A DNA stretch of 64,000 nucleotides from Clostridium sp. 'deep sea' (GCF_014931565.1 NZ_CP063353.1:2914001-2978000); one strand, 5' to 3'. Shown: positions 11,721 to 20,643, counted from the stretch's first letter. Notes: generated from the sequence alone by a model not told the origin. Made by a program: numbers and translations.

Positions 11721-11966
11721 TTATAGATTTTCAGACATCTTAGCAATACAATCTTTACAAACTCTGCGACCCATGTAGTTTTCCATGTTGTCAGCAGAAC
11801 CACAGAAGATGCACGCTGGAGCGTATTTCTTAAGTATAATGCTCTCATCGTCTACGTAAATTTCAACGTAGTCTTTAATTTCAATACCCATAACACGACG
11901 TAATTCGATTGGTAATACTAGACGACCTAAATCATCAATACGACGAACGATTCCTGTTGCTTTCAT
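11721..11966 (-). CDS. abrB: AbrB-family transition-state regulator with C-terminal zinc ribbon
   Basis: 81 residues. Residues 1-48 are a canonical AbrB swapped-hairpin DNA-binding domain (MKATGIVRRIDDLGRLVLP, then IELRR and EIYVDDESIILKKY). B. subtilis AbrB has a longer, cysteine-poor multimerisation tail; here it is a 30-residue CIFC...CKDC module with Cys52, 55, 70 and 73, which looks like a structural zinc site. AbrB represses post-exponential and sporulation genes. It has the same place after rsmI, and the same opposite orientation, as in Bacillus. Ribosome site AAGGAGAG lies 8 bp before the ATG and a near-perfect sigma-A promoter lies upstream. Confidence 0.92.
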   Translation of the reverse strand: MKATGIVRRIDDLGRLVLPIELRRVMGIEIKDYVEIYVDDESIILKKYAPACIFCGSADNMENYMGRRVCKDCIAKMSENL

Positions 11967-12012
11967 GTCAATCTCTCCTTTAATTCTGGCTAATTAACCA
12001 AATCTCGACATA

Positions 12013-12041
12013 ATTATACATCGTATCACAAGATGTGTCAA
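12013..12041 (-). promoter_or_regulatory. Strong sigma-A promoter of abrB
   Basis: On the minus strand TTGACA (12041-12036), exactly 17 bp, then TATAAT (12018-12013). A full consensus match at both boxes is rare in this window. The transcript would have a leader of about 40 nt. AbrB represses its own gene in Bacillus, and the AT-rich spacer could hold such a site, but no operator can be assigned by eye. Confidence 0.85.
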
Positions 12042-12126
12042 TATCCTTTTACTGAAAAGGAAGTACATGGTTTGTATTGTCAATTACAAGAAATGCAGTC
12101 AATAATAAAGATAAAAAGGTGAAAAC

Positions 12127-12909
12127 ATGGTTTTAATAGACACTCATTTACATTTAAACGACAAAAGATTTCAAGGCGATGTTAGGGAAGTAATCGAGCG
12201 AGCACAGGGTGCTGGCATTAAGCATATGATAAATGTTGGCTCAGACGTTTTTTCTTCTAAACTCGCAGTAAAACAAGCAAATGATTATTGTGGTGTTTAT
12301 GCAGCAGTGGGCATACATCCTCATAGTGCAAGTAGCTCAAATGATGAAACTCTAACAGAACTAATAGAGCTATTACCAAATAAAAAAGTAGTAGCCTGGG
12401 GAGAAATTGGTCTTGATTACCACTATGATTTTTCACCTAGAAGTAAACAGAGAGAATCATTTATAACTCAGTTGGATATTGCAGAGATGTATAAATATCC
12501 AGTAATTATACACAATAGAGAATCTCATGAAGATATGATTAAGATACTAAACAGCAGGCAAAAACCAATAACTGGAGTTATGCATTGTTTTTCTGGCTCT
12601 GTAGAAATGGCTAAACAAATATTGGATTTAGGAATGTACATTTCTCTAGCTGGACCACTTACCTTTAAAAATGCACGTAAGTTACCAGACGTAGTTAAGT
12701 TTGTGCCGCTAGATAGACTATTAATTGAAACAGATAGTCCCTATTTAGCACCAGTTCCTTATAGAGGTAAACGAAATGAACCTGTATATGTTTTAGAAGT
12801 AGCAAAAAAAATAGCTCAAATAAAAGGCATAGAACTTGATGCAGTTGCAAGTAATACTACAGAAAATGCCTATAAGCTCTTTAGATTGGATGAAAAAATT
12901 AATGCCTAA
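12127..12909 (+). CDS. tatD: TatD-family metal-dependent hydrolase/DNase
   Basis: 260 residues, full family length. Metal ligands are visible in order: DTHLHL (His7, His9), GEIGLDYHYD, HNRES, HCFSGS and ETDSPYLAP. TatD proteins are TIM-barrel 3'-5' exonucleases acting on DNA or RNA ends. AAAAAGGTG precedes ATG 12127. In Bacillus the order is tatD-rpfB-like-rnmV-ksgA; here the two middle genes are gone and tatD overlaps rsmA by 8 bp. Confidence 0.94.
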   Translation: MVLIDTHLHLNDKRFQGDVREVIERAQGAGIKHMINVGSDVFSSKLAVKQANDYCGVYAAVGIHPHSASSSNDETLTELIELLPNKKVVAWGEIGLDYHYDFSPRSKQRESFITQLDIAEMYKYPVIIHNRESHEDMIKILNSRQKPITGVMHCFSGSVEMAKQILDLGMYISLAGPLTFKNARKLPDVVKFVPLDRLLIETDSPYLAPVPYRGKRNEPVYVLEVAKKIAQIKGIELDAVASNTTENAYKLFRLDEKINA

Positions 12910-13768
12910 TTTATTGTCTATTAACACTGTAAAAGATTTAATGCAACGGCATGAGATGAAGTTTAGTAAGGGTTTGGGGCAAAACTTTCTCGTGGATAGA
13001 CCTGCCTTACAAAAAATAGTTAAGAGTGCCAATCCCCAGCCGGAAGACATTGTTTTAGAAATAGGGCCTGGTGTTGGAACCCTTACTAATGAGTTATGTA
13101 AACAGGTAAAACAGGTATATGCTGTTGAAATAGACCAGCGATTAATGCCCATATTAGCTGAAACATTAGCTGATTTCAATAATGTTAAAGTTCACTTAGG
13201 AGACATTTTAAAAACAGACTTAAGAGGGTTAATAAGCTATTCATCACATGAACCATTAAAAGTTATTGCAAACCTTCCATATTATATAACGACACCAACT
13301 ATTTTTCGATTGTTAGAGAGTGAAATAAGTTGGGATAGAATGGTTTTTTTAGTTCAGAGAGAAGTAGCTGAAAGATTAGCAGCTAAACACGGATCAAAAC
13401 TATATGGTGCATCTTCGGTTAATATTCAAGCAAGAGCTAAAGTATTTATTTCAGGAATTGTAAAACCTGGTTGTTTTATACCACGTCCAAAGGTAGATTC
13501 TGCTATAATTGTTATTGAGCCCAAAAAAGAGCTATTAGACCCACAACTAGATTTTAAATTGCTTAAATCTGTAGTTCAAAAGGCCTTTTCTCAAAGACGT
13601 AAAAAATTATTTAACTCCTTATCTACTAAAGGAGAATTAGTCCTTACAAAAGAGTTATGGAGAAATATCTTTCTGCAATGTAATATAGAAGAGTCGGTAA
13701 GAGCCGAGCAACTTACGGTAGATAAGTTTATAGAGTTAGCAAAATGTGTGGCTAGTTCACAAAACTAA
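12902..13768 (+). CDS. rsmA: 16S rRNA A1518/A1519 dimethyltransferase
   Basis: 288 residues from ATG 12902. Motifs: KGLGQNFLVD (residues 23-32), SAM motif I EIGPGVGTLT, and NLPYYITTP (N6-adenine catalytic motif). RsmA dimethylates two adjacent adenines in the 3' terminal hairpin of 16S rRNA. The start was chosen by family alignment: about 24 residues normally precede LGQNFL. The frame is open further upstream inside tatD but those residues are not family-like. The ribosome site is weak, in keeping with coupling to the tatD stop. Confidence 0.94.
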   Translation: MPNLLSINTVKDLMQRHEMKFSKGLGQNFLVDRPALQKIVKSANPQPEDIVLEIGPGVGTLTNELCKQVKQVYAVEIDQRLMPILAETLADFNNVKVHLGDILKTDLRGLISYSSHEPLKVIANLPYYITTPTIFRLLESEISWDRMVFLVQREVAERLAAKHGSKLYGASSVNIQARAKVFISGIVKPGCFIPRPKVDSAIIVIEPKKELLDPQLDFKLLKSVVQKAFSQRRKKLFNSLSTKGELVLTKELWRNIFLQCNIEESVRAEQLTVDKFIELAKCVASSQN

Positions 13769-13787
13769 TATTTATGGGGGATTAAAG

Positions 13788-14240
13788 GTGAAAGGCAAAC
13801 GGCAAACAACAATTTTAGAGATAATAAGAGAAAAAGAAATTGAAACTCAAGAAGGTTTATTAACAGAGTTACATAATAGAGGTTGTATAGTTACTCAGGC
13901 AACTGTAAGTAGAGATATTAAAGAGTTAGGTTTAGTAAAACTTAAAGGAAGTACGGGTAGATACTACTACTCACAAGTAACTGACCAGCAACCAGGCAAT
14001 GTAACTGATAGATTACTGAGATTATTAAGAAGCTCAATAATTAGTGTTGATTATGTGAGGAATATGGTAGTAGTAAAAACTATTACAGGTACTGCTAATG
14101 CAGCAGCAGAGGCTTTAGATAGCTTAGAGGATAACACTGTATTAGGATCTTTAGCTGGAGACAATACTGTATTAGTCATTTTAAGTAGTGATGAAGTAGC
14201 CCCATATTATGTAAATAGGCTTCAACAACTAATTAAATAA
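13788..14240 (+). CDS. argR: Arginine repressor ArgR/AhrC
   Basis: 150 residues from GTG 13788, with GGGGG 7 bp upstream. The N-terminal winged helix KRQTTILEIIREKEIETQEGL...TQATVSRDIKELGLVKL and the C-terminal arginine-binding oligomerisation domain with GTANAAAEALD and GSLAGDNTVLV are both typical. As a hexamer it would sense L-arginine and control arginine biosynthesis and catabolism. Its usual Firmicute neighbour is recN, so this position between rsmA and veg is unusual. No ARG box was recognised nearby. Whether this is the only ArgR in the genome cannot be told from here. Confidence 0.93.
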   Translation: MKGKRQTTILEIIREKEIETQEGLLTELHNRGCIVTQATVSRDIKELGLVKLKGSTGRYYYSQVTDQQPGNVTDRLLRLLRSSIISVDYVRNMVVVKTITGTANAAAEALDSLEDNTVLGSLAGDNTVLVILSSDEVAPYYVNRLQQLIK

Positions 14241-14276
14241 TATTAAGTATCTCTTTCTTACAGTGATGGTATTTTT

Positions 14277-14305
14277 TTGCCATTGGGTTTCATTTGTGTT
14301 ATAAT
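14277..14305 (+). promoter_or_regulatory. Sigma-A promoter of veg
   Basis: TTGCCA (14277-14282), 17 bp, TATAAT (14300-14305). In Bacillus veg has one of the strongest vegetative promoters, so a good match here is expected. Confidence 0.75.
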
Positions 14306-14337
14306 AATAATGATATTCTGGACAGGGGGGATGGTAT

Positions 14338-14577
14338 TTGGCTATGGCACTTAAGGACATACGATTGGATTTAGAAAACCATCTAGGAAGCAGGATAAAA
14401 CTAAAAGCAAATCGTGGACGTAAAAAAACAATAGTTCGCGAAGGTATACTAGAACGAACCTACCCGCATGTGTTCACTGTACGTTTGGATGAAAACAATT
14501 CATCTATTCCCCGCGTATCGTATAGTTATATTGACATATTGACATCAAGTATTGAATTAGAATATTTAGATAATTAG
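14338..14577 (+). CDS. veg: Veg family protein
   Basis: 79 residues. It aligns along its length with B. subtilis Veg: DIRLDLENHLGSRIKLKANRGRKK matches [24 protein letters not shown], and RVSYSYIDILT matches RVSYSYADILT. TTG 14338 is taken as start because GGGGGG (14325-14330) is 7 bp upstream and MAMALKDI then aligns gap-free with MAKTLSDI; ATG 14344 is 13 bp from the site. Veg stimulates biofilm matrix genes in Bacillus, apparently by countering SinR; how it would act here is unknown. Confidence 0.93.
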   Translation: MAMALKDIRLDLENHLGSRIKLKANRGRKKTIVREGILERTYPHVFTVRLDENNSSIPRVSYSYIDILTSSIELEYLDN

Positions 14578-14584
14578 TAGGTAC

Positions 14585-14611
14585 AAAAAAGACCATTCGG
14601 TCTTTTTTTTG
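14585..14611 (+). terminator. Terminator of veg
   Basis: AAAAAAGACC-ATTC-GGTCTTTTTTTT, a compact stem with a strong T tract. The A run also makes it usable from the minus strand for the converging L,D-transpeptidase gene. Confidence 0.9.
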
Positions 14612-14650
14612 TTTATTACTATAAAAAAATAAGTATAAGAGGTTCATCTC

Positions 14651-15166
14651 CTATACTATGATGAGTGACTGACCAACGTAAATTTCATTTTTAGTGTTAT
14701 GTAAATGATTATAAGTGACTATGCTTTCTATTGTGGTATTAAATTTATTAGCTAGATAAGCCAAGGTATCACCAGATTTTACCCTATAGGGTTGACCTGG
14801 TGGCATTTCATAACCAGAAGGTAAATCTTCAGGTGTTTTTATTATACCAACTTTTGTATTAATTGCCGTTGAATTATATAAATACTCTACATCAGTATTG
14901 TACATTCTAATACATCCCATAGAAATACTTTTTCCTATAGAGGTATTATTATTTGTGCCATGAATGCCATAACCACTAATACTAAGACCCATCCACCGAG
15001 ATCCATATGGTCCACCAGGATCTTCTGCTTTGTTTATAATTCTATAAACTCCTAAAGGTGTTGGTGTACTAGGCTTTCCTACAGCTATTGGGTAGGATTG
15101 CGTTATCTTGTTACCTATGTAAACGTATAAACGCCGCCAGCTTCTAATAGCAACTATTACCATCAC
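14651..15166 (-). CDS. L,D-transpeptidase (YkuD) with C-terminal LysM domain
   Basis: 171 residues. The YkuD catalytic motif is visible as YGIHGTNNNTSIGKSISMGC ending at the active-site cysteine, followed by IRM. A LysM peptidoglycan-binding domain (YRVKSGDTLAYLANKFN...LHNTKNEIYVGQSLIIV) occupies the last 45 residues. B. subtilis YkuD has the same two domains in reverse order, LysM first. No signal peptide is evident, so if it acts on the wall or spore cortex it must be exported in another way. Starts GTG 15166 (7 bp from AAGGAG) or ATG 15163. Confidence 0.88.
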   Translation of the reverse strand: MMVIVAIRSWRRLYVYIGNKITQSYPIAVGKPSTPTPLGVYRIINKAEDPGGPYGSRWMGLSISGYGIHGTNNNTSIGKSISMGCIRMYNTDVEYLYNSTAINTKVGIIKTPEDLPSGYEMPPGQPYRVKSGDTLAYLANKFNTTIESIVTYNHLHNTKNEIYVGQSLIIV

Positions 15167-15309
15167 ATCACTTCTCCTTGCTGTGTTTCTACATCATATG
15201 CAAAACTTGTTATTATGGTATTCATTAAGCATAAAATTGTATAAGTTCTAGGTATATCTGTCAATACTGAAATAGAGATTATTTTTACACATAATGAGAG
15301 GATATCAAT

Positions 15310-16134
15310 ATGAACGATAGTGGACTGTTGCTTATTATTGGTGGTGCGGAAGACCACAAAGGTGAGTGCGTTATTTTAAAAGAATTTATTAGGCTCGCAG
15401 GGGGTAGAGGTGCTAATATTGCTATTTTAGCAGTTGCTACCCAAAACCAGTTAAGATCAGAGCATATGTATAGTCATATATTTAGAAAACTTGGTGCGGG
15501 AAGTTGCAAAGCCCTTCATATTCTAGATAGAAGTGATGCTAATACTTATGACTTACAAAGTGAATTAGAGCATATAGATGGCATTTTTATTACGGGTGGA
15601 GACCAGCTAAGAATTACAACTATGTTAGGAGGAACAAACCTTTATTATGCATTACATGAGCTACATGCCAAAGGCACTATTATTGCCGGCACAAGTGCAG
15701 GTGCCTCAGTAATGAGTGAGATAATGATATTGGATGGTGAGAGTGATAAACCTCCAACAAAACAAACAGTAAGTCTATCTCCCGGACTAGGTCTGTTAGA
15801 GGGAATTGTAATTGATCAACATTTCGCCCAAAGGGGGCGATTAGGTCGCCTATTATCGATTGTAGCCTATAACCCCCATATTTTAGGTATTGGGATAGAC
15901 GAAAATACAGCGGTAATAGTAGATGATGTTAGTGGTGAAATGAAAGTTATTGGTGAGGGTGCTGTGACAATTTTAGATGGTAAAGACATTGAGTTTTCAA
16001 ATGTAGCAACAGTATCAGCAAGTCAAACCTTGGCAGTTGCTGGTTGTAAACTTTACACGTTACCTTGTAAATATCATTTTGATCTAAGATCACGAAAAGC
16101 TATTAATACTAGGCATTTGAAGGAGGATAACTAG
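15310..16134 (+). CDS. cphB: Cyanophycinase
   Basis: 274-residue peptidase S51 family protein. The nucleophile motif GTSAGASVMSE carries the catalytic Ser, and LLIIGGAEDHKG...ITGGDQLRI matches the cyanophycinase N-terminal half; the DQHFAQRGRLGRLL segment is also typical. It hydrolyses cyanophycin, a multi-L-arginyl-poly-L-aspartate, to beta-Asp-Arg dipeptides. Immediately followed by cphA, with TAG and GTG sharing one base. Homologous dipeptidase S51 (PepE) is shorter and lacks this context. Confidence 0.93.
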   Translation: MNDSGLLLIIGGAEDHKGECVILKEFIRLAGGRGANIAILAVATQNQLRSEHMYSHIFRKLGAGSCKALHILDRSDANTYDLQSELEHIDGIFITGGDQLRITTMLGGTNLYYALHELHAKGTIIAGTSAGASVMSEIMILDGESDKPPTKQTVSLSPGLGLLEGIVIDQHFAQRGRLGRLLSIVAYNPHILGIGIDENTAVIVDDVSGEMKVIGEGAVTILDGKDIEFSNVATVSASQTLAVAGCKLYTLPCKYHFDLRSRKAINTRHLKEDN

Positions 16135-18773
16135 TGAGGATTGAATCAGTTTCTTTAATTGAAGGAAAGAACATAGATAGCCATTTTCCAGTAGTAGTTA
16201 TGCAACTAAATCTCGAGGAATATGCTGAGGTTACAACTAAAGATATTGGTGTCAGCTTCATTAATAGGCTTGTAAAGCTATTACCAGGATTAAATGAACA
16301 TAAATGCAGTAAAGGTTATGTAGGTGGATTTGTTGAAAGGCTACAAGAAGGTACTCTATTAGGCCATGTTGTTGAACACATCGCTTTAGAATTGCAGGAA
16401 ATGTTAGGTGTGGGTACTTACTATGGTAAAACCAGAAGAGTCTCACAAGGTATTTATAATATTATATATGAGTATAAAGCTGCCGTTGCTGCCGAAAAAA
16501 TAGCCTATGTTTCAGTAGACATTGTTAAGAGACTGTTAAAAAATGATGAACCTAATATTAATAACATTATAAACGAGTTAAAGGATATTATAGAAAAAAC
16601 AGAGTTAGGGCCAAGTACTAAAGCAATAGTTACTGCTGCTCAAAAACGCAATATTCCTGTTACTCGTTTAGATAATAATAGCTTAATTCAGTTAGGATAT
16701 GGGGCTAAATCAGTTAAAATTCAGGCTACTTTAACAGAAAAAACTTCATGTATTGCTGTGGATATTGCTTGTGATAAGGACCTTACAAAAAAACGCTTAA
16801 GGTATGCTGGATTACCTGTTCCTTATGGGGCTGTGTGTGAGAATGTTGAACAAGCTCTAGATTTTCATAATAATCTATTACAGCCTATTGTTATTAAGCC
16901 AGTTGATGGCAATCAAGGTAAAGGGGTCAGCCTAAATTTAACCACTAGTCAAGCTATTACTGAGGCTTTTAAACTAGCTAAAAAATACTGTAATGAGGTA
17001 TTGGTAGAGAAGTATATTGAGGGCAATCATTATCGATGTGCAGTTGTAGATGGAAAACTTATTGCTGTTTCATGGAGAATACCAGCCCATGTTATTGGAG
17101 ACGGACTACATAGTATAACAGAGCTTATAGATATTGAAAATCTTAATCCTTTGCGAGGTAATTACCATGAAAAACCACTTACTAAATTAAAATACGATCC
17201 AATTGTAAAACAAGTACTTAAAAGACAAAAGCTAAACATTAAAAGTGTTCCTGAAAAAGGTAAGCAGGTCTTTTTAAGAGAGAATGCTAATCTAAGTACT
17301 GGTGGCATCGCTTATGATGTAACTGATATGATACACCCTGATAATAAGAGATTAGTAGAATCCGCTGTAAAAATTATTGGACTAGATGTAGCAGGAATAG
17401 ATATTGTATTAGATGATATAGAAAACTCCTATGAAGAGTATGGAGGGGCTATTATTGAAATAAATGCAGCCCCAGGTTTAAGAATGCACCATTACCCAGC
17501 AAAAGGTGAATCTCGTGATGTTGCTTCGGCTATAGTTGATTACTTATTTCCTAATAAAGAAACAGGTAGAATTCCCTTGGTCTCTGTTACGGGTACCAAT
17601 GGTAAAACAACAACAGTAAGATTAATTGCTCATATGTTAGCTAATAAATATGACAAAGTTGGTTATACAACATCTGATGGAATATATATTAATGAACAGC
17701 GGATTCTTACTGGAGATACAACGGGCCCTATCAGCACAAAAAACCTCTTAGAACGCAAGGAAATAAATGCAGCAGTACTAGAGTTAGCTAGAGGCGGTAT
17801 TTTAAGAGGTGGTTTGGCTTATGACTATAGTGATGTAGCTGTTGTTACCAATGTAGGTTATGACCATATTGGGCAAGATGGAATCCTGTCACGCTGGGAG
17901 TTAGCAGACTTAAAAGCATTGACACTAGAAGCTGTTAATCAAAATGGTTATGCAGTTATTAACGCCGATGATGCTTTTGAGACTACTATGACAAAATCTA
18001 GTAGGTGTAAAATAATATATTTTAGTCTCAAATCTAATAACAGTGTTGTTGTAGAACATATAAACTGTGGTGAAAGAGCTGTAATTGTAAAGGATAATAA
18101 AATCATTTATTATAGTAATAGAGAAGAGAGAACTCTGGTAGATGTTAAGAGCATTCCGATTACGTTTAATGGAAAAGCTAAACACAATATTGCTAATATT
18201 TTAGCTGCTGTAGCCGTTGGTATATCATTAAACTTAACAGATACAGAAATGATAAAGGCTATTCGCAGCTTTAAACCAAATATAATCAATAATCCTGGTA
18301 GGCAAACTATTATTGAAATGCCTGATGGTAAAACTATAATGATTGACTACGCTCATAATCAGCTTGGATTAGAATCACTTGCTAGTTTTGCTAAAAACCT
18401 TAATTACAATAAAATAATAGGTGTTATTTGTGGACCAGGAGATAGAACGGCAGAACAGCTGATTGAAATGGGTAGAATAGTTGCTAAGGGCTTCGATAAG
18501 GTAGTATTTAAAGAAGATAAGGATAATAGAGGTAGAAAACAAGGCGATACAGCTGCTTTACTACTTGAAGGGTATTATTTAGAGAAGCCAAATGGATTTG
18601 CTAATATCATTGAAGAGGAGACAAAAGCAATAGAGCATGCTATAAACCTTGCTAGTAAAAACGACTTAATTATTATTAATTATGAAAAATTGGCAGATTG
18701 CCTTAAGTCTATCAATATCGCGTATAACCGTATTTATGATAAAAAGCAAAAAAACTTAATAGCAGGTGCATAG
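16134..18773 (+). CDS. cphA: Cyanophycin synthetase
   Basis: 879 residues, the usual length for CphA1. Domain order: an N-terminal domain (about 1-160), an ATP-grasp domain (about 200-470; KPVDGNQGKGVSL, IEINAAPGLRMHHYP) that adds aspartate, and a Mur-ligase-like domain from about 480 (VTGTNGKTTTVRLIAH P-loop; VLELARGGILRGGLAYD) that adds arginine. It polymerises Asp and Arg into a nitrogen reserve without ribosomes. GTG start with AGGAGG 7 bp upstream. Together with cphB it is a complete make-and-break storage cassette. Confidence 0.95.
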   Translation: MRIESVSLIEGKNIDSHFPVVVMQLNLEEYAEVTTKDIGVSFINRLVKLLPGLNEHKCSKGYVGGFVERLQEGTLLGHVVEHIALELQEMLGVGTYYGKTRRVSQGIYNIIYEYKAAVAAEKIAYVSVDIVKRLLKNDEPNINNIINELKDIIEKTELGPSTKAIVTAAQKRNIPVTRLDNNSLIQLGYGAKSVKIQATLTEKTSCIAVDIACDKDLTKKRLRYAGLPVPYGAVCENVEQALDFHNNLLQPIVIKPVDGNQGKGVSLNLTTSQAITEAFKLAKKYCNEVLVEKYIEGNHYRCAVVDGKLIAVSWRIPAHVIGDGLHSITELIDIENLNPLRGNYHEKPLTKLKYDPIVKQVLKRQKLNIKSVPEKGKQVFLRENANLSTGGIAYDVTDMIHPDNKRLVESAVKIIGLDVAGIDIVLDDIENSYEEYGGAIIEINAAPGLRMHHYPAKGESRDVASAIVDYLFPNKETGRIPLVSVTGTNGKTTTVRLIAHMLANKYDKVGYTTSDGIYINEQRILTGDTTGPISTKNLLERKEINAAVLELARGGILRGGLAYDYSDVAVVTNVGYDHIGQDGILSRWELADLKALTLEAVNQNGYAVINADDAFETTMTKSSRCKIIYFSLKSNNSVVVEHINCGERAVIVKDNKIIYYSNREERTLVDVKSIPITFNGKAKHNIANILAAVAVGISLNLTDTEMIKAIRSFKPNIINNPGRQTIIEMPDGKTIMIDYAHNQLGLESLASFAKNLNYNKIIGVICGPGDRTAEQLIEMGRIVAKGFDKVVFKEDKDNRGRKQGDTAALLLEGYYLEKPNGFANIIEEETKAIEHAINLASKNDLIIINYEKLADCLKSINIAYNRIYDKKQKNLIAGA

Positions 18774-18802
18774 AGTAAAGGTAATGCTTATGTTATAATT
18801 TT

Positions 18803-18845
18803 AGGGGCTGTACATTAACCACAGTTAATGTATGCCCCTTTTAGT
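18803..18845 (+). terminator. Terminator of the cphBA operon
   Basis: AGGGGCTGTACATTAA / TTAATGTATGCCCCTT forms a long stem with one bulge and two wobble pairs, followed by TTTTAG and a T-rich tract. Confidence 0.75.
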
Positions 18846-18993
18846 TAGTTTTTTGTTTATGTTATAACCATAATTTTATAAACTTATAAAACTAATAACG
18901 TGATTGACTTATAAGTTGGTAAAATAGTTAATATTTTATGATTAATTTAATAACACAAATAATAACCGGTAGCAGCAAAAAAGAGGTAGAAAA

Positions 18994-19866
18994 ATGGCTA
19001 AGTATGTAAACATTAAAGCACCAGCAAAACTGAATTTGGGATTAAATATTACGGGGATAATAGAAAATCAATACCATACAATTGATACAATCTTTATATC
19101 GGTAGATTTATACGACAGTATTAAATTAACATTAAGTGATAAAATATCAGTTAAATGTAAACACTGCTTGGTTCCTAATGATAGTAATAACATAGCCTAT
19201 AAAGCTGCTGAACTATTAAGAAAACAATACTCAGTAAACAAGGGTGTTGAAATAATTATAGACAAAAAAATTCCAGTGGGTGGAGGTATGGCAGGGGGTA
19301 GCTCTAATGCCGCCGCTGTGTTGCGTGCTTTACCACTTTTGTGGAATATAAATGTTGATATAATACAATTGAAACAAATAGCCCTGTCTCTTGGAGCTGA
19401 TGTTTGGTATTGTTATATAGGTGGTATCCAAAGAGGGCAAGGTATTGGTAGCGAATTAACTTCTATTAATAGCAATATATCACTAAAGCTGGCTATTTTG
19501 CCTCAACCGTGGTCTTTTAATACCGCAGCTGTATTTAAGGCGTATGATAACTTGAAAATAAAGCAAAATATAAATGTAAGTGCTATAAAAGAGGCAATTT
19601 TAAAACAAGATGTAAAAAAACTTAATGAAAAACTTGGCAATTCTTTAGAACTTGCAGTATCTAGTATAGAACCAAGCCTTCTAACTATACTAAAAAACCT
19701 TAGAAATTATGGGCTAAATGTACAAATGACTGGTAGTGGTAGTACTTTGTATCTAGTACTTAGTTCTGAAAATGATATAATAAAACTTAATAAATATTAT
19801 AATGGTAAGGTAATAGTTTGTAATTTACTGCCTATATTGCCTAAAGCAAAACTTTACACAATATAA
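18994..19866 (+). CDS. ispE: 4-diphosphocytidyl-2-C-methyl-D-erythritol kinase
   Basis: 290-residue GHMP kinase. APAKLNLGLNI at the start and the ATP-binding loop PVGGGMAGGSSNAAAVLRAL near residues 93-112 are diagnostic. It phosphorylates CDP-methylerythritol in the MEP isoprenoid pathway. GAGG lies upstream of ATG 18994. The 220-bp gap before it holds the cphA terminator and a 9-bp inverted repeat (AACTTATAA...TTATAAGTT, 18881-18917). The place between veg and purR is as in Bacillus. Confidence 0.94.
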   Translation: MAKYVNIKAPAKLNLGLNITGIIENQYHTIDTIFISVDLYDSIKLTLSDKISVKCKHCLVPNDSNNIAYKAAELLRKQYSVNKGVEIIIDKKIPVGGGMAGGSSNAAAVLRALPLLWNINVDIIQLKQIALSLGADVWYCYIGGIQRGQGIGSELTSINSNISLKLAILPQPWSFNTAAVFKAYDNLKIKQNINVSAIKEAILKQDVKKLNEKLGNSLELAVSSIEPSLLTILKNLRNYGLNVQMTGSGSTLYLVLSSENDIIKLNKYYNGKVIVCNLLPILPKAKLYTI

Positions 19867-19921
19867 AGGAATTATCCAAAAAGTATTTAATATATAATAG
19901 AGTGGTATCGGAGGTATTAAT

Positions 19922-20608
19922 ATGTCAGAAAAAAAACTTCATTTAGAACTAAACAGTTATAAACCCTTAAGAGAGATAGTTTTTGAAGTAATTAGAGAGT
20001 CTATTTTAAACGGTCGTTTTGCCCCAGGTGAGAGGCTAATGGAAACCCAGTTAGCTGAGGAGCTTGGTGTGAGTAGAACTCCTGTAAGAGAGGCTATTCG
20101 TAAGTTAGAACTAGAAGGACTAGTTGTAATGGTTCCCCGAAGAGGTGCTTATGTAGCTAGTATGAGTGTTAGAGATATCTCAGAAACATTTGAAATTAGG
20201 GCAGCACTAGAGGGTTTGGCAGCTAAGTTAGCTGTTGAAAAAATTACAACAGATGAGTTAGAAGCGATGGAGTTAACAGTGCTTAGAATGAGTAAGTGTA
20301 TTGATAGTGGTGATTTAACAGAACTCATAGACATTGATGAAGAATTTCACGATATTTTAGTTAGAGCTAGTCGTAATGAAAGATTAACTCAAATGATAAG
20401 TTTGTTAAGAGAGCAAATAAAAAGATTTAGAAGAGCTAGCCTTTCTACTTTAGGTAGACAAAGTCTTATTTTGGGTGAGCATCGACAAATCTTAGAAGCA
20501 ATTGCTGAAAGAGATGACAATAGGTCACAGCGTTTAGTAGAAGAGCATATTGCAAATGCTGAAGATAGTTTGTTAAACGTAGTACGTAACAATCAAGGAA
20601 AAAAGTAA
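19922..20608 (+). CDS. GntR-family (FadR/FCD type) transcription regulator
   Basis: 228 residues. A winged helix lies at about 15-80 (PLREIVFEVIRESILNGRF, LAEELGVSRTPVREAIRKLE, GLVVMVPRRGAYVA). It is followed by an all-helical FCD ligand domain with probable metal-binding residues in DEEFHDILVRASRN, EHRQIL and EEHI. The ligand is unknown; FadR-type members usually sense small carboxylic acids. It is inserted between ispE and purR, which are adjacent in Bacillus, and its strong GGAGG site suggests independent expression. No operator palindrome was recognised. Confidence 0.88.
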   Translation: MSEKKLHLELNSYKPLREIVFEVIRESILNGRFAPGERLMETQLAEELGVSRTPVREAIRKLELEGLVVMVPRRGAYVASMSVRDISETFEIRAALEGLAAKLAVEKITTDELEAMELTVLRMSKCIDSGDLTELIDIDEEFHDILVRASRNERLTQMISLLREQIKRFRRASLSTLGRQSLILGEHRQILEAIAERDDNRSQRLVEEHIANAEDSLLNVVRNNQGKK

Positions 20609-20643
20609 AATAAGCATTATTTTGAAGCACAGGGGTTGATGAT

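Noticed and set aside
18881-18925. TTGACT and TAAAAT near an inverted repeat before ispE
   Set aside because: The two boxes are only 9 bp apart, so they do not form a sigma-A promoter.
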